Assembly (NCBI RefSeq): GCF_039542225.1
Contig: NZ_BAABHS010000015.1
Location: 1-64,000, forward strand
DNA length: 64,000 bases
From: Yinghuangia aomiensis
GTDB taxonomy: Bacteria; Actinomycetota; Actinomycetes; Streptomycetales; Streptomycetaceae
Reading direction: 5' to 3'
Part shown: positions 1 through 8,566 of the stretch, piece after piece
Layout of the letters: every line of letters begins with the position of its first letter
Position numbering within the stretch: position 1 is the stretch's first letter
The notes under the pieces: generated by a model
The model's database searches: none
What the model was told of the DNA's origin: nothing
Seen by the model: only the letters and a program-made list of their open reading frames with translations
Program-made: the position numbers and the translations under genes

Positions 1-2
1 CG

Positions 3-956
3 CCGCGGCCGACGACGGCCCCGCCCGCGCCCGCCGCCGCACCGCCGGCCGCGGCTCCGGCGGCCGCGTCCGCGGCGTCCTGCTCGGCGCCGGTCAGTCT
101 GAAGAAGCAGAAGCTCGTCAACATGGAGAAACGTCTCGCCGACGAGGGGCACCCGCGTCTGCTGAGCCTCACCAAGCAGGCCGCGGTGAGCCTGGAGAAG
201 CGCGGTCTCGGCGAGCACACCGCCCGCGTGGCACTGTGCCTGGACATCTCCGCGTCGATGCACAAGCTGTTCGAGAGCGGGAAGGTGCAGGCGCTGATCG
301 AGCGCGTCCTGTCGCTCGGGCTGCGGTTCGACGACAACGGCGAGGTCGACGTCTTCCTGTTCGGCGTCGAAGGCCACGAGGCCGGCACGCTCGGCCTCGG
401 CCAGTACCAGGGCTGGGCCGACGTGATCCTGCGCAAGTACCCGCTGGAAGGCGGCACGGACTACGCGAAGGCGATGCAGCTGGTCCGGGAGAGCTATTTC
501 AAGACGTCGGCGCCGCGCCACGGTCCGGTGCCGGACCGGCTGCCGGTGTACGTCATGTTCATCACGGACGGCATGACGTCGTCGCAGGAGGCCACCCGCC
601 AGCAGGTCATGCACTCCAGCTACGAGCCGCTCTTCTGGCAGTTCATGGGCATCGGCCCGTCGCCGAAGGCGGTCGACCTGCAGAAGGCCGACGGCGACGC
701 GGACGCGCCGGGCGCGCCGAAGAAGAAGATGAAGCTGTCCGAGCGCCTGGCGAACAAGCTCGTGGAGAAGCTCGGCGGCGGCTTCGGGTTCCTGGAGGAA
801 CTCGACAACATGCCCGGCCGCTACACCGACAACGCGGCGTTCTTCGCGGTCACCGACCCGGCGAACATCTCCGACGAGATGCTGTTCGACCTGATGATGG
901 AGGAGTACCCCGACTGGCTGAACCGGGCGCGGAGCATGGGATTGCTGCGGCCGTGA
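3..956 (+). CDS. TerF-like VWA domain protein, 5' end outside window
   Basis: The reading frame is open to the left edge. It reads through an Ala/Pro-rich linker and a short VSLKKQKLVNMEKRLA segment before the first in-window ATG (123), so the true start lies upstream and 123 is probably internal. The body is a von Willebrand A domain with a complete MIDAS: DISAS in LCLDISASMHKLF, the Thr of GGTDYAKAM, and the Asp of FITDGMTSS. VSLKK-type segments followed by a VWA domain are characteristic of TerD/TerF-family tellurite or stress proteins, which bind divalent metal and are thought to act in the cytosol near the membrane. The upstream linker suggests a TerD-VWA fusion. Function in this organism is inferred from family only. 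Confidence 0.85.
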   Translation, partial: PRPTTAPPAPAAAPPAAAPAAASAASCSAPVSLKKQKLVNMEKRLADEGHPRLLSLTKQAAVSLEKRGLGEHTARVALCLDISASMHKLFESGKVQALIERVLSLGLRFDDNGEVDVFLFGVEGHEAGTLGLGQYQGWADVILRKYPLEGGTDYAKAMQLVRESYFKTSAPRHGPVPDRLPVYVMFITDGMTSSQEATRQQVMHSSYEPLFWQFMGIGPSPKAVDLQKADGDADAPGAPKKKMKLSERLANKLVEKLGGGFGFLEELDNMPGRYTDNAAFFAVTDPANISDEMLFDLMMEEYPDWLNRARSMGLLRP

Positions 957-994
957 CCGCGCGGGGAGCCGCGGCCCGTGCGTAGAGTGCGAGC

Positions 995-1837
995 GTGAGC
1001 GTACCCAACATCATTCTGAACAACGGGGTTTCGATTCCGCAGCTGGGTTTCGGCGTGTGGCAGGTGCCTCCCGCCGAGACCCGGGCGGCGGTGCGGACGG
1101 CGCTGGAGGCCGGCTACCGCAGCATCGACACCGCGGCGGCGTACGAGAACGAGAGCGGGGTCGGCGAAGCCCTCGCGGACTCCGGGATCCCGCGCCAGGA
1201 CCTGTTCGTCACCACGAAACTGTGGAACCGGAACCAGGGCTACGAGACGACGCTGCGCGCGTTCGACGACAGTCTCGCGAAACTGGGCCTGGACTATGTC
1301 GACCTGTACCTCATCCACTGGCCGATGCCGGCCGCCGACCGGTACATCGACACGTGGCAGGCGTTCGAAAAGCTGTACGCCGACCGGCGGATCCGGGCCA
1401 TCGGGGTGTCGAATTTCCAGATTCCGCATCTCGAGCGGCTGTTCGAAAGCTCGGGCGTGGTTCCTGCGGTCGACCAGGTCGAATTGCATCCGTATTTGCA
1501 GCAGAGGGAACTCCGGGCGTTCCACGAGGAATTCGGCATCCGCACGGAGGCGTGGAGCCCGCTGGCCAAGGGCGGCGCGCTGCTGACCGACCCGGTGGTG
1601 GCGGACATTGCGGCCAAGCACGGGCGCAGCACGGCGCAGGTGGTGCTGCGGTGGCACCTCCAGCTCGGCACCATCGTGATCCCGAAGTCGGTCACTCCGG
1701 CGCGGATCCGGGAGAACATCGCGGTGTTCGACTTCGCGCTGGACGAGGCGGACATGGCGGCGATCGCGGGGCTGGACCGGGGGCGGCGGACGGGGCCGGA
1801 TCCGGAGACGTTCAACCTGGGCTTCGACGGGGCGTGA
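995..1837 (+). CDS. aldo/keto reductase
   Basis: 280 aa, the usual length for the AKR superfamily, which reduces aldehydes and ketones with NADPH in a (beta/alpha)8 barrel. The catalytic tetrad is visible: D45 and Y50 in SIDTAAAYENE, K75 in VTTKLWN, H108 in LIHWPMP. The cofactor end is seen in VIPKSVTPARIREN. It resembles the AKR5 or 2,5-diketo-D-gluconate reductase group, but the substrate cannot be fixed from sequence. The start is GTG at 995, 38 bp after the VWA gene, with only a weak ribosome site, so the two may be cotranscribed. Confidence 0.9.
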   Translation: MSVPNIILNNGVSIPQLGFGVWQVPPAETRAAVRTALEAGYRSIDTAAAYENESGVGEALADSGIPRQDLFVTTKLWNRNQGYETTLRAFDDSLAKLGLDYVDLYLIHWPMPAADRYIDTWQAFEKLYADRRIRAIGVSNFQIPHLERLFESSGVVPAVDQVELHPYLQQRELRAFHEEFGIRTEAWSPLAKGGALLTDPVVADIAAKHGRSTAQVVLRWHLQLGTIVIPKSVTPARIRENIAVFDFALDEADMAAIAGLDRGRRTGPDPETFNLGFDGA

Positions 1838-1955
1838 CCGTCGGGGTGTAGCCGACGGGAGTCGGAGTCCGGCACGGCAAACCGGGACATTTCCCGCTTT
1901 CCGCTGCGCCGTGTCGCCTGGCCGCGGGAGCGTTGCTGTCCGAGCATGGGTCGGA

Positions 1956-2495
1956 ATGGACAGCAACGACGCGCCCTCCGGCGAGGCATCGGCCGAAACG
2001 CGCCTACCCCCGACCTGGCCGTGGGCGTTGTTCCGGTCGCTGGCGACGGTCGTCCTGGTGGTCGTCGCCTATTACGTGCTGCCGGACGAGCTGCACTCCG
2101 CATCGGACGGCATCCGGGTGGGCGGGTTCGTCGTGTGCGTGCTCGGCTTGGCCGCGCTGATGGTCTACCTGATCCTGCGGCCGCCGACCGGGGGCGTCCC
2201 GGCGCGGGCGGAGGGGCTGCTGATCACGGCGCTCATCTCGGTCGCGTTCTTCGCGACGATGTACTACCGGCTGTCGCAGCAGCCCGGGCAGTTCAGCGGC
2301 CTGGTGACCCGGACCGACGGGCTGTACTTCACGCTCGTCACGGCGGCGACGGTCGGCTACGGCGACATCCATCCGTCCGGCCAGGGTGCCCGCATCGCCG
2401 TGATGATCAACATCGCGTTCAACCTGGTGTTCCTCGGCGCCGGCGCCTCGGTCGCGATGGACCGGATCAAGCAGCGGAGGCGGGAGCATCCTTAG
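1956..2495 (+). CDS. two-pore-like small potassium channel protein
   Basis: 179 aa from the ATG at 1956; an in-frame GTG at 1911 would add 15 residues. It has membrane segments at about residues 25-43, 56-75 and 87-104. A pore helix and the K+ selectivity filter TVGYGD follow at 132-137, then a last membrane segment at 146-166 and a basic tail. This is the Ion_trans_2 pore architecture with two extra N-terminal helices and no RCK/TrkA-N domain, so gating by ligand is not evident. It probably conducts K+ across the cell membrane. Its last 29 nt overlap the end of the convergent TVP38-type gene. Confidence 0.85.
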   Translation: MDSNDAPSGEASAETRLPPTWPWALFRSLATVVLVVVAYYVLPDELHSASDGIRVGGFVVCVLGLAALMVYLILRPPTGGVPARAEGLLITALISVAFFATMYYRLSQQPGQFSGLVTRTDGLYFTLVTAATVGYGDIHPSGQGARIAVMINIAFNLVFLGAGASVAMDRIKQRRREHP

Positions 2496-3174
2496 CCGGC
2501 GCGTCGTCGGCCGCCGCGTCCGTGTTGTCCGCCGGCTCCTCCGCTACGGCGGCCTTGCCGCGGCCCCGGAACCACAGCCCCGCGCCGGCCACGGCGAGCA
2601 TGCCGACAGCGGCGGTGAGGACGACCGGCATCGACAGGCCGTTGCGGACCGACGCACCCGCGGCGACCTGCACCATCGTCGCGGGCAGCAGCCCGATGAC
2701 GGTGCCGACGGCGAAGTGCTTGGTCCGGATGCCGGTGGCCGCCGAGCCGTAGTTGACGACGAAGCCCGGCATGATCGGCACGAGCCGCAGCAGGATGACG
2801 GGGACGACGCCGTGCCGGGTCAGCCGCGCGTCGAGGTCGGCGAGGGCTTGCTTGCGGTGCAGCCAACGGCGCACCCGGGCCCGGCCGAGTCGGCGGCCGA
2901 CGGCCAGGGCGAGCAGGCTGCCGAGGGTCGCGCCGACCATCGCCACGATGGTGCCGAGGAACGCCCCGAAGAGGGCGCCGGCGGCGGGCGCGAACAGCGT
3001 CTTCGGGATGAAGAACGCCACGCCGACGATGCATATCGCGACGAAGAAGAGCATGACGACCGGCGTCGGATAGTGCGTCCAGAAGCCGTGGTCGAGGAAG
3101 TCGCGGAGTGTGGTGAGCACGTCGTCGGCGGTGCCGGTGACGGCGCGCCAGGCATCGAGGACGGCATCGGGCAT
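2467..3174 (-). CDS. TVP38/TMEM64 (DedA-like) membrane protein
   Basis: 235 aa from the ATG at 3174, which is preceded by AGGGGGA; the frame stays open further upstream but without coding character. A soluble N-terminus is followed by several hydrophobic segments. The conserved SNARE-associated/VTT core includes FIPKTLFAPAAGALFG, the Arg-rich ALAVGRRLGRARVRRWL stretch, and LLRLVPIMPGFVVNYG. VTT proteins are thought to act as lipid scramblases or membrane homeostasis factors. The C-terminus is an Ala/Asp-rich tail. It is divergent from the GH3 gene and convergent with the channel gene, overlapping the latter by 29 nt. Confidence 0.85.
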   Translation of the reverse strand: MPDAVLDAWRAVTGTADDVLTTLRDFLDHGFWTHYPTPVVMLFFVAICIVGVAFFIPKTLFAPAAGALFGAFLGTIVAMVGATLGSLLALAVGRRLGRARVRRWLHRKQALADLDARLTRHGVVPVILLRLVPIMPGFVVNYGSAATGIRTKHFAVGTVIGLLPATMVQVAAGASVRNGLSMPVVLTAAVGMLAVAGAGLWFRGRGKAAVAEEPADNTDAAADDAPAKDAPASAA

Positions 3175-3284
3175 GGCCGGTTCCCCCTGAGGCCGGGCGC
3201 GGGCGGGATTCGGTGGCGGTTGGGTCGGGTGACCTGGCGATTGTACGGGCGGGGCGGGGGCTGCCGTGGGGACACCCGCCGACG

Positions 3285-3308
3285 AAAACCTACCGACCAC
3301 TAGGTTTT
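3285..3308. promoter_or_regulatory. palindromic operator before GH3 gene
   Basis: Perfect inverted repeat with arms AAAACCTA (3285-3292) and TAGGTTTT (3301-3308) around an 8-bp spacer, 17 bp upstream of the GH3 start codon and in the divergent gap to the TVP38-type gene. The AT-rich arms stand out in this GC-rich DNA. Position and symmetry fit a TetR- or LacI-type repressor site; no such regulator gene is adjacent. Confidence 0.6.
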
Positions 3309-3325
3309 CATGCCACGATACGTCC

Positions 3326-5131
3326 ATGACCACCGCTCGCCACCGCTTCCGCGGCCCCGCAGCAGCCCCGTACGAAGACCCGTCGCTCCCCGTCGCCGAG
3401 CGCGTCGAGGACCTCCTCGGCCGCATGACGCTGGAGGAGAAGGCCGGACTGATGTTCCAGACGATCGCGATGATGGGCCCCGACGGCGCCCTCCTCGACG
3501 ACCCGGAGGACCCGGCGACCTCCGGGATGGGTCCGACGGTGCGTCAGATGGTCGACGACCTGAACATGACGCACTTCAACCTGCTCGGCGGCGCGGCACC
3601 CGCGCAGATCGCCGCCTGGCACAACCGGATCCAGGAGATCGCGCTCGGCACGCGCCTCGGCATCCCGATCACGCTCTCCACCGACCCGCGCCACCATTTC
3701 ACCGACAACCCCGGCACGGCGGCCATGGCCACCGGCTTCTCGCAGTTCCCGGAGACCTGCGGTCTTGCCGCGGTCGGCGACGAGAAGCTCGTCCGCGAGT
3801 TCGCCGACCTCGCCCGCCGTGAATACCTCGCGGTCGGCATCCGCCTGGCGCTCCACCCGCAGATCGACCTGGCCACCGAGCCGCGCTGGTCGCGGATCAA
3901 CGGCACCTTCGGCGAGGACGGCGAGCTGACCGGCCGCATGGTCGCCGCGTACATCCGCGGCTTCCAGGGCGACGAGCTGGGCACCGAGTCGGTCGCCACC
4001 ATGACCAAGCACTTCCCCGGCGGCGGCCCGCAGAAGGACGGCGAGGACCCGCATTTCCCGAACGGCCGCGAACAGGTCTACCCGGGCGACAACTTCGAGT
4101 ACCACCTGGCGCCGTTCCGCAAGGCCCTGGAGGCCGGCACGTCGCAGATGATGCCGTACTACGGCATGCCGGTGGACACCGACATGGAGCCCGTCGGCTT
4201 CGGCTTCAACAAGGGCGTCGTCACCGGGCTCCTCCGCGAGGAACTCGGCTTCGACGGCATCGTGTGCACCGACTGGGGCCTGATCTGCGACGCGCCGATC
4301 ATGGGCGAGGTGCACGTGGCGCGCGCGTGGGGCGTCGAGCACCTCGGCGAGTCCGAGCGTGTGCAGAAGGTCATCGAGGCGGGCTGCGACCAGTTCGGCG
4401 GCGAGGACGTCCCCGAGCTGGTCGTCGGGCTGGTGCGGGCCGGCAAGGTGGCAGAGGAGCGCATCGACGAATCGGTGCGGCGCCTGCTCCGCGAGAAGTT
4501 CGTGCTCGGCCTGTTCGACGAGCCGTTCGTCGACGTCGACGCCACCGCGGCCCTGGTCGGCACGCCGGAGGGCCTCGAGGCCGGCCGGATCGCGCAGAGC
4601 CGGTCGATCACCCTCCTGAAGAACGCCGAAACCCCGGCGGGCCCGGTCCTGCCGCTGGCCGAAGGCACCCGCGTCTACGTCGAGGGCGTCGCCGCGGACG
4701 TCGCCGACGGGTACGGCACGGTCGTCGCCACGCCGGAGGAGGCGGACGTGGCGATCGTGCGCCTGCGGACGCCGTACGACGAGCGCCCCGGCTTCTTCCA
4801 GAGCTTCTTCCACTCCGGCACGCTCGCCTTCGGCGACGCGGAGCTGGCGCGCATCCTCGACCTGTGCGCGAAGGTGCCGACGGTGGTCGACATCTACCTG
4901 GAGCGCCCGGCCGTCATCCCGGAGATCGCCGACGGGTCGGCCGCCCTGGTGGCGAACTACGGCGCGGCCGACGGCCCGCTGCTGGACGTGCTGTTCGGGC
5001 GCCGGGCGCCGGAGGGCAAGCTGCCGTTCCAGCTGCCGCGGTCGATGGCGGACGTCGAGCGGCAGCGGTCGGACGTGCCGAGCGACGGCCAGGACGCGGT
5101 CTTCGAGTTCGGACACGGGTTGTCGTACTGA
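3326..5131 (+). CDS. glycoside hydrolase family 3 (beta-glucosidase-like)
   Basis: 601 aa from the ATG at 3326 (a GTG at 3266 is in frame but lies before the operator). The start RVEDLLGRMTLEEKAGLMFQ and the KHFPGGGP motif mark the GH3 TIM-barrel domain. D316 in GIVCTDWG is the predicted nucleophile. The C-terminal alpha/beta sandwich domain ends with FEFGHGLSY, as in BglX-type enzymes. There is no fibronectin III domain and no signal peptide, so a cytoplasmic exo-acting beta-glycosidase is likely. Sugar specificity is not readable. A palindrome just upstream suggests inducible control, and a strong hairpin follows the stop. Confidence 0.9.
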   Translation: MTTARHRFRGPAAAPYEDPSLPVAERVEDLLGRMTLEEKAGLMFQTIAMMGPDGALLDDPEDPATSGMGPTVRQMVDDLNMTHFNLLGGAAPAQIAAWHNRIQEIALGTRLGIPITLSTDPRHHFTDNPGTAAMATGFSQFPETCGLAAVGDEKLVREFADLARREYLAVGIRLALHPQIDLATEPRWSRINGTFGEDGELTGRMVAAYIRGFQGDELGTESVATMTKHFPGGGPQKDGEDPHFPNGREQVYPGDNFEYHLAPFRKALEAGTSQMMPYYGMPVDTDMEPVGFGFNKGVVTGLLREELGFDGIVCTDWGLICDAPIMGEVHVARAWGVEHLGESERVQKVIEAGCDQFGGEDVPELVVGLVRAGKVAEERIDESVRRLLREKFVLGLFDEPFVDVDATAALVGTPEGLEAGRIAQSRSITLLKNAETPAGPVLPLAEGTRVYVEGVAADVADGYGTVVATPEEADVAIVRLRTPYDERPGFFQSFFHSGTLAFGDAELARILDLCAKVPTVVDIYLERPAVIPEIADGSAALVANYGAADGPLLDVLFGRRAPEGKLPFQLPRSMADVERQRSDVPSDGQDAVFEFGHGLSY

Positions 5132-5150
5132 TCCGGATCCGACGCAGGGG

Positions 5151-5193
5151 ACACCCCCGAGGCCCGGCTTCGCCGGTCGGTCCTCGGGGGTGT
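5151..5193 (+). terminator. rho-independent-like hairpin after GH3
   Basis: Perfect 12-bp stem ACACCCCCGAGG (5151-5162) pairing with 5182-5193 around a 19-nt loop, starting 20 bp after the GH3 stop. There is no long T tract, as is usual for actinobacterial terminators. Confidence 0.75.
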
Positions 5194-5281
5194 TCGTCAT
5201 GGGGCGACTCCGGTTTCCGGGGTCGTCGGCTCTTCCGCCGGCCGGGCACACTTGGGGGGACGCGACCGGAGGGGGACGCTG

Positions 5282-5563
5282 ATGAGCGGGTACAGCCACC
5301 ACAAAGACGACGTGCTGAAGCGGCTGCGGCGGATCGAGGGGCAGGTACGCGGGCTTCAGCGGATGGTGGACAACGACACGTACTGCATCGACGTGCTGAC
5401 GCAAGTGTCCGCCGTGACACGGGCGTTGCAGTCGTTCGCGCTCGCACTGCTGGACGAGCACATGGCCTGTTGCGTGGCGGAGGCGATCGCCGCGGGCGGG
5501 GAGGACGCGGACGCGAAGGTGCGGGAGGCGTCGGCGGCGATCGCGCGGCTGGTCAAGTCGTAG
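5282..5563 (+). CDS. csoR: CsoR-family copper-sensing repressor
   Basis: 93 aa from the ATG at 5282, preceded by GAGGGGGA. All-helical DUF156 repressor with the DNA-contact helix VLKRLRRIEGQVRGLQRMV. The Cu(I) ligands of the CsoR type are present: C35, H60 and C64 (pattern C-x24-H-x3-C, with Y34 beside C35). This separates it from RcnR-type (nickel/cobalt) and CstR-type (persulfide) members. CsoR proteins normally release the copZ/copA promoter when Cu(I) binds. No copper transporter or chaperone is adjacent, so its targets lie elsewhere. Confidence 0.88.
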   Translation: MSGYSHHKDDVLKRLRRIEGQVRGLQRMVDNDTYCIDVLTQVSAVTRALQSFALALLDEHMACCVAEAIAAGGEDADAKVREASAAIARLVKS

Positions 5564-5586
5564 GGCGGGGCGGTGCCTTCGGCCCG

Positions 5587-6171
5587 TCAGGCGCCGGCGG
5601 GGTTGGTGCCGGTGGCGTTCTGCTTGACGTACCGGCTCCACGGGCGCACCAGGATGGGCCGGGTCCACAGCAGGAAGCCGCCGCCGGGGGGCGATACGAC
5701 GCCGCCGCGGGCGGGGTTGCCCGCGTACCAGACCTTGGTGCCGTCGTAGGGGCGGAGCCGCCGGGCCCGGCGGGCGGTGGCGACCACGGCCAGCACGTGC
5801 TGGGCGCCGTCGCCTGCCGGGTCGATGAGGACGAGCACGGACTGGTTCCCGCCGCCGGGCACGGTCGGCGGCTCGTGGAAGCGGCAGGTGCAGGCGACCC
5901 AGGGGCGCCGGGTGAGGACCCGGCGCATGCGAGTGGCCTGCACGTGCGCGACGAGACCGAAGACCACGCAGCAGCCGGAGACGAGGATGAGGAGCAGCGT
6001 CCAGGCGGCGGGCAGGTCGGCGTAGCGTTCCACGCCCCACCCGGCGGCGTAGAGCATCGCCCCGACCAGCATCAGCGCGCAGGCGCGGAGCCGGTACCCC
6101 CGCAAAGCCCGCCGGGTGGCCGGCTCCGCCAACGCCGATCCCTCAGGCGGCGTCGGCACGAGGGACCTCAT
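5587..6171 (-). CDS. hypothetical membrane protein
   Basis: 194 aa from the ATG at 6171. A short N-terminus is followed by two hydrophobic segments (about residues 34-52 and 58-78). A soluble C-terminal region follows with VACTCRFHEPP, a strand-rich stretch SVLVLIDPAGDGAQHVLAVVATARRARRL, and a WYAGNPARGGVV segment. It looks like the two-TM plus cytoplasmic domain proteins common in actinomycetes whose role is unknown. It is convergent with csoR, 23 bp away, and is the last gene before a long GC-rich gap. I cannot name a function. Confidence 0.6.
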   Translation of the reverse strand: MRSLVPTPPEGSALAEPATRRALRGYRLRACALMLVGAMLYAAGWGVERYADLPAAWTLLLILVSGCCVVFGLVAHVQATRMRRVLTRRPWVACTCRFHEPPTVPGGGNQSVLVLIDPAGDGAQHVLAVVATARRARRLRPYDGTKVWYAGNPARGGVVSPPGGGFLLWTRPILVRPWSRYVKQNATGTNPAGA

Positions 6172-6840
6172 GGCATGCCAGCCTAAAGCCTTTCCGGAAG
6201 ATCGTTCCGGACCGGGCCCCGGAGGGGGGATCGGGGGCGAGGAACGGCGGCCGCGGGACCGGGCCGGGGCCGGGCCGGGACCGGGAAATCGGCTCCGGCC
6301 TGCGGGGATTCGGAGCGGGGCGGACGGGGCCGACGGCGGCCGAGCAGGGCGGGGCGGCATCGGCGGGGCGGCGGGACGGCGATCGGGGGGCGGGCCGCGC
6401 TCGGCCGACGAGGCGCGTGCGGCAGGCCGCCGGCACCGGGCGATCGGCGGCGGTAGCGGGGCACCCGGACCGACACGTCACGAGGACCCCGCGCCCCGCC
6501 GTCGGGCCGCGAGGCGGTGTCGGCCGGTCGACGTGCGGCGACGAGTTCTGCCGGGGCCGGGAGAACCGCGAGGCCGTCCGGATCAGGCCGACGCCGGACA
6601 GCCGCGGCCCCTGGCGGCCTTGCCGGGGAGTCCTCTGGGCGACGGATCCGAGGTCTCCCTCGGCACCCCCGACAGGCGCTGCGGCGACAGGACACACGGC
6701 GTGGCCTCCTCGCCCCGGGGTGGGGATTCCCCCACACCGGGTCGGCGAGTTTCGGGATACCGGTGGAGTGGGGCGCGTTCGTAGCGTCTTCGGTGTTCGG
6801 CCGTAGCGTGCGGCCGACGCGAGCCGGATCGGAGACGACC
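6172..6840. other. GC-rich intergenic region, no gene seen
   Basis: About 670 bp of extremely GC-rich sequence. All open frames here have Gly/Arg/Pro-rich low-complexity translations and none has a recognisable domain or ribosome site. The right end (around 6770-6840) presumably carries the promoter of the next gene; a CGTAGCGT word occurs twice there. I see no RNA gene. Confidence 0.5.
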
Positions 6841-7206
6841 GTGATCTTCCTCTTCCTGCGCCGCATGGGTCACCGGGCTCGGCTGGTGACCGGTCTCGTG
6901 TGCGTGGCCGCCGGGCTGGTGCTGGTGGCTGCTTCGGCCGTGGTCGCGGCCTTGCTGCCGCACGGTGTCGCGTTGGCGGTGATCGGTGCCGGAATCACCG
7001 CTTTTGCACTGCGGGGCGAGCGACGCGGGCGGACCGCAGCGGTCGAGGCGAGCCGGGCGGCCGAACCGGCCGCCGCGCCGGAGCCGCCGCTCGTCGGCCG
7101 GTCGCGCCTGGAGAGCGGCGGCCGCGGTCCATGCCCCTCACCCCCGTCGCCGCACACCCGCACCCGCACCCGCACCCAAGCCACCGCACCCGCCGCGCCA
7201 TCATGA
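6841..7206 (+). CDS. small hypothetical membrane protein
   Basis: 121 aa from GTG at 6841, preceded by GGAGACGACC. A basic start, IFLFLRRMGHRARL, is followed by two hydrophobic helices, LVTGLVCVAAGLVLVAASAV and LLPHGVALAVIGAGITAFAL. A Pro/Ala-rich cytoplasmic tail containing HTRTRTRTQ completes it. It is not a family I can name. It lies 25 bp upstream of the sensor kinase gene, so it may belong to the same operon and act as an accessory membrane subunit, but that is inference. Confidence 0.5.
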   Translation: MIFLFLRRMGHRARLVTGLVCVAAGLVLVAASAVVAALLPHGVALAVIGAGITAFALRGERRGRTAAVEASRAAEPAAAPEPPLVGRSRLESGGRGPCPSPPSPHTRTRTRTQATAPAAPS

Positions 7207-7231
7207 TCACCACAACCAAGGGGGTGAACCC

Positions 7232-8566
7232 GTGACCGAGAACCCGCCCGCACCGACGACCCGCAGCCGCCTGCGCCGGTACGCCGCCGTCCCGGCCGGG
7301 CTGTACCGCTGCGTCGTCCTCGTCGCGCTGACCGTCCTCGTCCCCGCGGCCGGCGGAGCCGCTGCGTGGGGCGGAGGTGTGCTGGCCTACGGCTGGTCCG
7401 ACGGCTGGTCCGCCCCCTGGGTCCTCCGAGCGCTCGCCCGCCTCGGCGAGACCCTGCTCGTCGCCGTGTGGGTCCTCTCCGCGGTGCAGACCGTCCACGC
7501 CGCCCTCGGCCGCGTCCTCGCCCGCGCCGCGCGGCGCATGGCGCACCGCTGGCTCGGTCTGCGGCTCGACGTCACGTACCGGGGACCCCGGCCGGTGACG
7601 CGGATGGCCACCGGGCATTGGTGGGACGGCCACGAGTACCACAAGTCCGAGCGCGAGGCCCGCCGCAAGGCACGCATGAACGCCCGGTTCCACGACCCCC
7701 AGTTCCGGTGGGACGGGGTATGGATCCTGGTCGCGGGCGTGACCGTGCTGCCCGTGGCGGCGGCGCCCCCGGCGGCACTCGCCGTCGGCATCGCCCTGCT
7801 CGTCACCGCGCACCCGCTCGGCGGCGTCCTCCTCGTGCTCGGCGGCCTCGCCGCGGCGCCGTTCGCGTGGCGCATCCTCGGGCCGATCGCCGCGCGCTTC
7901 CTCGGTCCGATCCCGCGCACGCGCCTCGGCCGGCGGGTGGACGAACTCGAGGCCGTCCGCGCCGACATGACCCAGACGCAGGCCGCCGAACTGGAACGCA
8001 TCGAACGCGGACTGCACGACGGCGCCCAAGCCCGCCTCGTCGCCATGGGCATGTCGGTGCAGATCGCCGAACGCCTCGTCGACGCCGACCCCGAGCGCGC
8101 CAAGGCGATCCTGTCCGACGCCCGTGCGTCGTCGGTGGCCGCGCTCGAGGAACTGCGGTCACTCGTCCGCGGGATCAACCCGCCGGTCCTCACCGAACGC
8201 GGTCTCGTCGACGCCGTCCGGGCCGTGGCGCTGGACGCGCCGGTGACCGTCACCGTCGGCAGTTCCGTACCGTCCCGTCCCGAACGCCCGGTCGAGTCGG
8301 CGCTCTACTTCGCCGTCGCGGAACTCCTCGCCAACACGGCCAAACACGCCCGCGCGACCCGTGCCACCGTCGAACTGGTCTACGCGGAAGGCGTCCTCAC
8401 CGCGACGGTGACCGACGACGGCGCGGGCGGGGCCGATGCCTCGGCAGGCTCCGGGCTGCGCGGGATCGAACGCCGAATGGCCGCCTTCGACGGCCTCCTC
8501 ACCGTCGACAGCCCGGTCGGCGGTCCGACGCGAGTGACTGTGGCGGTGCCATGCGTGTTGTCGTAG
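7232..8566 (+). CDS. HisKA_3-type sensor histidine kinase
   Basis: 444 aa from GTG at 7232, preceded by AAGGGGG. The N-terminal half has hydrophobic segments near residues 22-50, 65-85 and 165-230 (putative sensor region). The dimerisation/phosphoacceptor segment ELERIERGLHDGAQARLVAM follows, with H262 as phosphorylation site. The HATPase_c domain has the N box ELLANTAKHARATRATV and G boxes DDGAGG and GSGLRGIERRM. It is a NarX/LiaS/DesK-class kinase that should phosphorylate the adjacent LuxR-type regulator, whose gene overlaps its end by 16 nt. The signal is unknown. Confidence 0.92.
   Translation: MTENPPAPTTRSRLRRYAAVPAGLYRCVVLVALTVLVPAAGGAAAWGGGVLAYGWSDGWSAPWVLRALARLGETLLVAVWVLSAVQTVHAALGRVLARAARRMAHRWLGLRLDVTYRGPRPVTRMATGHWWDGHEYHKSEREARRKARMNARFHDPQFRWDGVWILVAGVTVLPVAAAPPAALAVGIALLVTAHPLGGVLLVLGGLAAAPFAWRILGPIAARFLGPIPRTRLGRRVDELEAVRADMTQTQAAELERIERGLHDGAQARLVAMGMSVQIAERLVDADPERAKAILSDARASSVAALEELRSLVRGINPPVLTERGLVDAVRAVALDAPVTVTVGSSVPSRPERPVESALYFAVAELLANTAKHARATRATVELVYAEGVLTATVTDDGAGGADASAGSGLRGIERRMAAFDGLLTVDSPVGGPTRVTVAVPCVLS

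Noticed and set aside
1911..1955. GTG at 1911 as start of the K+ channel gene
   Set aside because: It adds residues before an ATG that fits the membrane topology better; retained only as an alternative.
3308..6040. 910-codon open frame on the minus strand opposite the GH3 and csoR genes
   Set aside because: Arg/His/Pro-rich translation without domains; it is the antisense reflection of GC-rich coding DNA on the other strand.
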